The notes below the pieces were generated by a model that was not told the origin of the DNA, searched no databases, and worked only from the letters and a program-made list of their open reading frames with translations. From Sinimarinibacterium flocculans (GTDB taxonomy: Bacteria > Pseudomonadota > Gammaproteobacteria > Nevskiales > Nevskiaceae), in assembly GCF_003201205.1 (NCBI RefSeq), contig NZ_QICN01000004.1, positions 186,001 to 250,000 of the forward strand: 64,000 nucleotides of DNA, given 5' to 3'. Position 1 is the stretch's first letter. Every line of letters begins with the position of its first letter. Positions 59,351 through 64,000 of this stretch are shown piece by piece. Made by a program: the position numbers and the translations under genes.

Positions 59351-61960
59351 ATGAACACCGCACACCGCAAGAATCTGCCCGGCACGCCGCTCGACTACTT
59401 CGACGCCCGCGAGGCGGTCGAGGCACTGTCTCCCGGCGCCTGGGACCGGCTGCCGTACACGGCCCGCGTGCACGCCGAGAACATCGTGCGCAAGGCCGAT
59501 CCGGCGAAGATCGACGCCTATCTCGGACAGCTGATCGAGCGCAAGCGCGACCTCGACTTTCCCTGGTTCCCGGCGCGCGTGGTGTGCCACGACATCCTCG
59601 GGCAGACCGCGCTGGTCGATCTGGCGGGCCTGCGCGACGCCATCGCCGACAAGGGTGGCGATCCGGCGGCGGTCAATCCGGTGGTGCCGGTGCAGCTCAT
59701 CGTCGACCATTCGCTGGCGGTCGAGCACGCCGGATTCGAGAAGGATGCCTTCGAGAAGAACCGCGCCGTCGAGGACCGCCGCAATGACGATCGCTTCCAT
59801 TTCATCAACTGGACCAAGAAGGCGTTCAAGAACGTCGACGTGATCCCGCCGGGCAACGGCATCATGCACCAGATCAACCTGGAGCGGATGAGCCCGGTGA
59901 TCTACGTGCGCGACGGCGTCGCGTTTCCCGACACCTGCGTCGGCACCGACAGTCATACCCCGCACGTGGACGCGCTCGGCGTGATCGCCGTGGGCGTCGG
60001 CGGGCTGGAGGCTGAGAACGTGATGCTCGGCCGCGCCTCGTGGATGCGTCTGCCGGACATCGTCGGCGTCGAGCTGAGCGGCCGTCCGCAGCCGGGGATC
60101 ACCGCGACCGACGTGGTGCTGGCGCTGACCGAGTTCCTGCGCAAGGAGCGCGTCGTCGGCGCGTACCTGGAGTTCCGCGGCGAGGGGGCGAGCGCGCTGA
60201 CGCTCGGCGATCGCGCCACCATCTCGAACATGGCGCCCGAGTACGGCGCGACCGCGGCGATGTTCTTCATCGACGAGCAGACGATCGACTACCTCAAGCT
60301 CACCGGGCGCGACGATCAGCAGGTCCGTCTGGTCGAGACCTACGCCCGGCACACCGGCCTGTGGGCCGATGCGCTGAAGACCGCCGAGTACGAGCGCGTG
60401 CTCCGGTTCGACCTGTCGTCGGTGGTGCGCAATCTCGCCGGGCCGTCGAATCCGCACAAGCGCCTGCCGACGAGCGCGCTGGCCGAGCGCGGTATCGCCG
60501 CCGCCTGGGAGCTGCCCGACCTGAACGACTGGCAGGGGCGGATGCCGGATGGCGCGGTGATCATCGCGGCAATCACCTCGTGCACCAACACCTCGAACCC
60601 GCGCAACGTCATCGCCGCCGGCCTGCTGGCCAAGAAGGCCAACGCGCTGGGTCTTGTGCGCAAGCCCTGGGTGAAGACCTCGCTGGCCCCCGGTTCCAAG
60701 GCGGTTCAGCTGTATCTGGAGGACGCGGGGCTGCTGTCGGAACTCGAGCAGCTCGGCTTCGGCGTCGTCGCCTTCGCCTGCACGACCTGCAACGGCATGT
60801 CCGGCGCGCTCGACCCGAAGATCCAGCAGGAAATCATCGACCGCGACCTGTACTCGGTCGCCGTGCTTTCGGGCAACCGCAACTTCGACGGCCGCATCCA
60901 TCCCTATGCCAAGCAGGCGTTCCTGGCCTCGCCGCCGCTGGTCGTGGCCTACGCGATCGCCGGTTCGATCCGCTTCGACATCGAGAAGGATGCGCTCGGC
61001 GTCGATGCCGACGGCAAGCCGGTGACGCTCAAGGACCTGTGGCCGAGCGACGAGGAGATCGACGCGATCGTCCGCGCCAACGTCAAGCCCGAGCATTTCC
61101 GCCAGGTCTACGAGCCGATGTTCAACTTCAAGGTCGTCGAGGACCGGACGATCAGCCCGCTGTACGACTGGCGCCCGCAGAGCACCTACATCCGCCGTCC
61201 GCCGTACTGGGAAGGCGCGCTCGCCGGCGAACGGACGCTCAAGGGGCTGCGGCCGCTGGCGCTGCTGCCGGACAACATCACCACCGACCACCTGTCGCCG
61301 TCGAACGCGATCCTGCTCGACAGCGCGGCTGGCGAGTATCTGCACAAGATGGGCCTGCCGGAAGAGGACTTCAACTCCTATGCGACCCATCGCGGCGACC
61401 ACCTGACGGCGCAGCGTGCGACCTTCGCCAACCCCAAGCTGGTCAACGAGATGGCCGTCGTCGACGGCAAGGTCAAGCAGGGGTCGCTCGCACGCGTGGA
61501 GCCGGACGGCCAGGTGATGCGCATGTGGGAGGCGATCGAAACCTACATGGAGCGCAAGCAGCCGCTGATCATCATCGCCGGCGCCGACTACGGTCAGGGC
61601 TCGTCGCGCGATTGGGCCGCCAAGGGCGTGCGCCTGGCCGGCGTCGAGGCGATCGTCGCCGAGGGCTTCGAGCGCATCCATCGCACCAATCTCATCGGCA
61701 TGGGCGTGCTGCCGCTGGAGTTCAAGCCGGGCACGACGCGGCTCACGCTGCAGCTCGACGGCACCGAGACCTACGATGTGATCGGCGCGCGCCGGCCGCG
61801 CGCCGATCTCACCCTGGTCGTCCATCGCCGCAACGGCGACACGGTCGAGGTGCCGGTGACCTGCCGCCTCGACTCGGACGAGGAAGTCTCGATCTACGAG
61901 GCCGGCGGCGTGCTGCAGCGCTTCGCCCAGGACTTCCTCGAGTCGTCGAAGGCGGCCTGA
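59351..61960 (+). CDS. acnD: Fe/S-dependent 2-methylcitrate dehydratase AcnD
   Basis: 869 residues, aconitase type. Cluster cysteines are in TSCTNTSNP and ACTTCNGMSG; GADYGQGSSRDWAAKG and LPDNITTDHLSPS are the swivel-domain and substrate motifs. It fits AcnD, which with PrpF converts methylcitrate to methylaconitate in place of PrpD. prpF, the usual partner, is not downstream in this window. Its cluster would come from the SUF genes. Confidence 0.95.
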   Translation: MNTAHRKNLPGTPLDYFDAREAVEALSPGAWDRLPYTARVHAENIVRKADPAKIDAYLGQLIERKRDLDFPWFPARVVCHDILGQTALVDLAGLRDAIADKGGDPAAVNPVVPVQLIVDHSLAVEHAGFEKDAFEKNRAVEDRRNDDRFHFINWTKKAFKNVDVIPPGNGIMHQINLERMSPVIYVRDGVAFPDTCVGTDSHTPHVDALGVIAVGVGGLEAENVMLGRASWMRLPDIVGVELSGRPQPGITATDVVLALTEFLRKERVVGAYLEFRGEGASALTLGDRATISNMAPEYGATAAMFFIDEQTIDYLKLTGRDDQQVRLVETYARHTGLWADALKTAEYERVLRFDLSSVVRNLAGPSNPHKRLPTSALAERGIAAAWELPDLNDWQGRMPDGAVIIAAITSCTNTSNPRNVIAAGLLAKKANALGLVRKPWVKTSLAPGSKAVQLYLEDAGLLSELEQLGFGVVAFACTTCNGMSGALDPKIQQEIIDRDLYSVAVLSGNRNFDGRIHPYAKQAFLASPPLVVAYAIAGSIRFDIEKDALGVDADGKPVTLKDLWPSDEEIDAIVRANVKPEHFRQVYEPMFNFKVVEDRTISPLYDWRPQSTYIRRPPYWEGALAGERTLKGLRPLALLPDNITTDHLSPSNAILLDSAAGEYLHKMGLPEEDFNSYATHRGDHLTAQRATFANPKLVNEMAVVDGKVKQGSLARVEPDGQVMRMWEAIETYMERKQPLIIIAGADYGQGSSRDWAAKGVRLAGVEAIVAEGFERIHRTNLIGMGVLPLEFKPGTTRLTLQLDGTETYDVIGARRPRADLTLVVHRRNGDTVEVPVTCRLDSDEEVSIYEAGGVLQRFAQDFLESSKAA

Positions 61961-62259
61961 GCGGCTGAATCAGGCAGCGCAGCCGCTCGCGCACGGTATT
62001 GATCCATGCCGTCAGCCTGCGCGCGCTGGGCTGCGGTGCGGGGGCAGAGAGCGTTCAGGCCGGTATTGCGGACGCGATACCGGCCGAGCGCCGCTGCCCC
62101 TGGGTGGGCAGACGTCGCTGATGCGGCTGGCGCAGCTCGCCGAGCCGGGCATTCCGGACGGCGTCTGAGCCTCGATGGAGAGAAGGCCGCGGTCGCTTGC
62201 GGCCTGTGGAGCGCGGCAGTACGCTTCATTGGCAATCTTTGCCATAAGGTGTTGCGATC
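61961..62259. other. 299-base gap after acnD: hairpins and a possible gene remnant
   Basis: No intact gene. It contains a stem GAGCGGCTG/CAGCCGCTC (61959-61988) at the acnD stop, a nested 60-base hairpin (62041-62100; outer GGGGCAG/CTGCCCC, inner GGCCGGTAT/ATACCGGCC), and in one plus frame a short stretch QTSLMRLAQLAEPGIPDGV that resembles part of an aldehyde dehydrogenase and ends in a stop. The region looks like an insertion scar between the prp genes and the toxin-antitoxin/restriction genes. Confidence 0.4.
62230..62244 (+). promoter_or_regulatory. Operator-like palindrome before parD
   Basis: TGGCAA-TCT-TTGCCA, a perfect 6-bp inverted repeat 15 bases before the parD ATG, where a ribbon-helix-helix antitoxin would be expected to bind for autoregulation. 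Confidence 0.45.
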
Positions 62260-62502
62260 ATGGCCACGATGAACATTTCCCTCACCGATGACCTCAAGGC
62301 CTTCGTCGACCAGCAGGTGGCCGAGCACGCCTACGCCTCCACCAGCGAGTACCTGCGCGACCTGATCCGCAAGCAGCGCGACATCGAAAAGCTCCGCGGC
62401 TTGCTGCTGGAGGGCTTCAACTCCGGCCCAGCCGAGCCGATGGAGCCTGACTTCTTCGACCAGATGCGCCAACGCGCACGGGATCGGGCCGCCAGCAAGT
62501 GA
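62260..62502 (+). CDS. parD: ParD-type antitoxin
   Basis: 80 residues. N-terminal ribbon-helix-helix (MNISLTDDLKAFVDQQV; YASTSEYLRDLIRKQRD) and an acidic, disordered C-terminal toxin-binding part (GPAEPMEPDFFDQM). It should neutralise the next gene product and repress the pair. The stop overlaps the parE GTG. Confidence 0.93.
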   Translation: MATMNISLTDDLKAFVDQQVAEHAYASTSEYLRDLIRKQRDIEKLRGLLLEGFNSGPAEPMEPDFFDQMRQRARDRAASK

Positions 62503-62816
62503 AGCCGCTGCGCTGGCATCCGCAGGCTAGACGCGACGTGGACGATGCGGCGGCTTGGTATGCCGGGCAGGGCGGCCTTGCATTGGAACTCGCATTCGCC
62601 GACGCACTGGAAGGCGCAATCAAGCAGATCGCGCGGCATCCCGGGACAGGGTCCAGCCGATATGCCGACGTGTTGAAGGCCCACGCGTTGCGCTTCTGGC
62701 CCTTGAAGAAGTTTCCGTACCTGATCTTCTACGTCGAACGCGAGCAGTACATCGACATCAGTCGCGTGCTGCACGCACAGCGCGACATTCCGGCATGGAT
62801 GGCGCCATCCGGATGA
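62499..62816 (+). CDS. parE: ParE/RelE-superfamily toxin
   Basis: 105 residues from a GTG. ParE fold: LRWHPQARRDVDDAAAWY, PLKKFPYLIFYVE and RVLHAQRDIPAWM. It is likely a gyrase poison or a ribosome-dependent nuclease; ParE is favoured because of the ParD partner. Its stop overlaps the hsdR ATG, and its last codons contain the palindrome GGATGGCGCCATCC (62797-62810). Confidence 0.92.
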   Translation: MKPLRWHPQARRDVDDAAAWYAGQGGLALELAFADALEGAIKQIARHPGTGSSRYADVLKAHALRFWPLKKFPYLIFYVEREQYIDISRVLHAQRDIPAWMAPSG

Positions 62817-64000
62817 GCGCCTTCAACGAAGATTCCCGCGTCAAGATCCCGGCCCTGCTGCACCTGACCCGGCTGGGCTACCACTACCTGTCGCTGAAAG
62901 GGGCTGAGTGGGATCGGCGCAACAATATCTTCACCGGGATCTTCGAGTCCGCCATCACCCGCATCAATCCGGGCATCGAGCGCGGCGACGTTCAGCGGCT
63001 GCTGGACGACATCCATCTCGACCTGCAGAACGAAGACCTCGGCAAGGCCTTCCACACGCGCCTGACCGCCCGTTCCGGTTTGCGCCTGGTCGACTTCGAC
63101 ATTCTCGACAACAACAGCTTCCACGTCGTTACAGAACTTCCGTTCGAGAGCGGCGAAGACCAGTTCCGGCCCGACATCGTGCTGCTCGTCAACGGCCTGC
63201 CGCTGGCGATGATCGAAGTCAAGAAGCGCATGAACGCAGGTGGCATCCTCGAAGAGCGCCGCCGCATGGATCGCCGTCACGCCAATCCGAAGTTCAGGCA
63301 TTTCTTCAATCTCACCCAGCTCCTCGTCTTTTCCAACAACATGGAATATGACGATGGCGTAGCCGAGCCGGTTCAAGGTGCGTTCTACGCCACATCCACG
63401 TACGGAGCCGCGCATTTCAATCACTTTCGCGAAGAGCAAACAGCCGCAGTGGCCGTTGCCGCCGGCCCCCTCGACGAAGCTTTCGAGGATCTCATCCTCC
63501 GCGACAACAATCTGGTCAGCATCAAGGGGACGCCGGAGTTCGAGCGCAACAAGCGGCCCGACACCCCCACCCATCGCATCTGCACGTCACTATTCAGCCG
63601 CGAGCGGTTGGCCTTTCTGCTGCAGTACGCGTTCGCCTGGCTGGACCATGAGGAGGGCATCGAACGGCATGTCATGCGCTACCCGCAGATGTTCGCCACG
63701 CTGGCCATCGCGCGGAGGCTGGACGAGGGCGCGCGCAAGGGGATCGTCTGGCACACACAGGGCAGCGGCAAGACCGCGCTCGCGTACTACAACGTCGCCT
63801 TTCTGACCGACTGGTTCCAGCGTCGCGGCCAGGTGGCGCGGTTCTATTTCATCGTGGACCGGCTGGATCTGCTCAAGCAGGCGCGCGACGAGTTTCGCCT
63901 GCGCGGCTTGACCGTCAACGTCATCGACAGCCGTGATGCATTCGCACGCGATATCAAGAAAAGCGTCGCAGCCCTCAACGACCGGGGTGTGCCGGAAATC
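62813..64000 (+). CDS. hsdR: Type I restriction enzyme R subunit HsdR, 3'-truncated by the window
   Basis: 396 codons visible from an ATG overlapping the parE stop. N-terminal nuclease domain with D121 in RPDIVLLV and E135-x-K137 in MIEVKK (PD-ExK); Walker A of the translocase is HTQGSGKT with K320; FIVDRLDLLKQ begins the helicase core. It would cut foreign DNA with HsdM and HsdS. No hsdM or hsdS lies upstream in this window, so they should be downstream. Base composition looks less GC-rich than the prp genes. Confidence 0.93.
   Translation, partial: MSAFNEDSRVKIPALLHLTRLGYHYLSLKGAEWDRRNNIFTGIFESAITRINPGIERGDVQRLLDDIHLDLQNEDLGKAFHTRLTARSGLRLVDFDILDNNSFHVVTELPFESGEDQFRPDIVLLVNGLPLAMIEVKKRMNAGGILEERRRMDRRHANPKFRHFFNLTQLLVFSNNMEYDDGVAEPVQGAFYATSTYGAAHFNHFREEQTAAVAVAAGPLDEAFEDLILRDNNLVSIKGTPEFERNKRPDTPTHRICTSLFSRERLAFLLQYAFAWLDHEEGIERHVMRYPQMFATLAIARRLDEGARKGIVWHTQGSGKTALAYYNVAFLTDWFQRRGQVARFYFIVDRLDLLKQARDEFRLRGLTVNVIDSRDAFARDIKKSVAALNDRGVPEI

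Noticed and set aside
62012-62472. Minus-strand open frames over the acnD-parD gap and parD
   Set aside because: They overlap the clear ParD gene and show no family features.

Overview
This is GC-rich DNA of a Gram-negative gammaproteobacterium. The evidence is gene order (surE-pcm-nlpD, nrdR-ribD-ribE-ribB-ribH-nusB-thiL-pgpA), outer-membrane lipoproteins, an NlpD-like factor, a FabH2-type beta-ketodecanoyl-ACP synthase and an AcnD-type methylcitrate pathway. The overall impression is of a Nevskiales/Xanthomonadales-like lineage; that placement is inference from gene style, not from a marker gene. Almost the whole window is dense chromosomal housekeeping sequence, with many start/stop overlaps of the ATGA/GTGA type. 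No rRNA, tRNA, IS element, prophage or CRISPR array was found.

Layout. 1-3.97 kb: 3' end of a TetR regulator, an SmrB-like ribosome-rescue nuclease, then surE-pcm-yqaA-nlpD. 4.1-9.6 kb: alaC, hom, thrC and recJ (amino-acid synthesis and DNA repair). 9.6-15.6 kb (minus strand): a lipoprotein with a HELYH motif and the SUF iron-sulfur operon (Rrf2 regulator, sufB, C, D, S). 15.7-24.1 kb: a thioesterase, a SelW-like protein, DUF3293, several hydrolases, fabH2, sppA and murI. 24.1-27.7 kb: nadC, argF, sodB, grxD and a DJ-1 protein. 27.9-36 kb: an isocitrate dehydrogenase fused to a CBS pair, a CinA-like protein, an EamA transporter, an FmdB zinc ribbon, DUF502, aspS and a large acidic lipoprotein. 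36.1-46.4 kb: nadA, glyA, then nrdR and the riboflavin/nusB/thiL/pgpA operon, ending in an AtuA-family gene. 46.5-50 kb: ETF-ubiquinone oxidoreductase with etfB and etfA. 50-55.8 kb: an S9 peptidase, a GlsB-like membrane protein, glutathione peroxidase, an AraC regulator and a divergent flavin monooxygenase. 55.7-62 kb: an HTH-citrate-synthase protein divergent from prpB-prpC-acnD. 62.2-64 kb: a ParDE toxin-antitoxin pair translationally coupled to an hsdR that runs off the end.

How the genes work together. The ETF genes, FabH2 (which by family uses beta-oxidation acyl-CoA), the AtuA protein, the monooxygenase and the methylcitrate cycle suggest an organism that degrades fatty acids, isoprenoids or other hydrophobic substrates and clears the propionyl-CoA produced. 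Nicotinamide, riboflavin and thiamine cofactor genes, and Fe-S assembly plus oxidative-stress genes, support that redox metabolism.

The least ordinary items are the isocitrate dehydrogenase-CBS fusion, the HTH-citrate synthase hybrid with an AT-rich repeat region in front of the prp operon, the ParDE-HsdR coupling at the right edge where the prp locus stops without prpF, a 164-bp near-symmetric palindrome after the glutathione peroxidase gene, dispersed intergenic palindromes, and a short AT-rich block with an inverted repeat inside sppA. Starts, motifs and repeats were read by eye; family assignments rest on recognised motifs and order, not on database searches.
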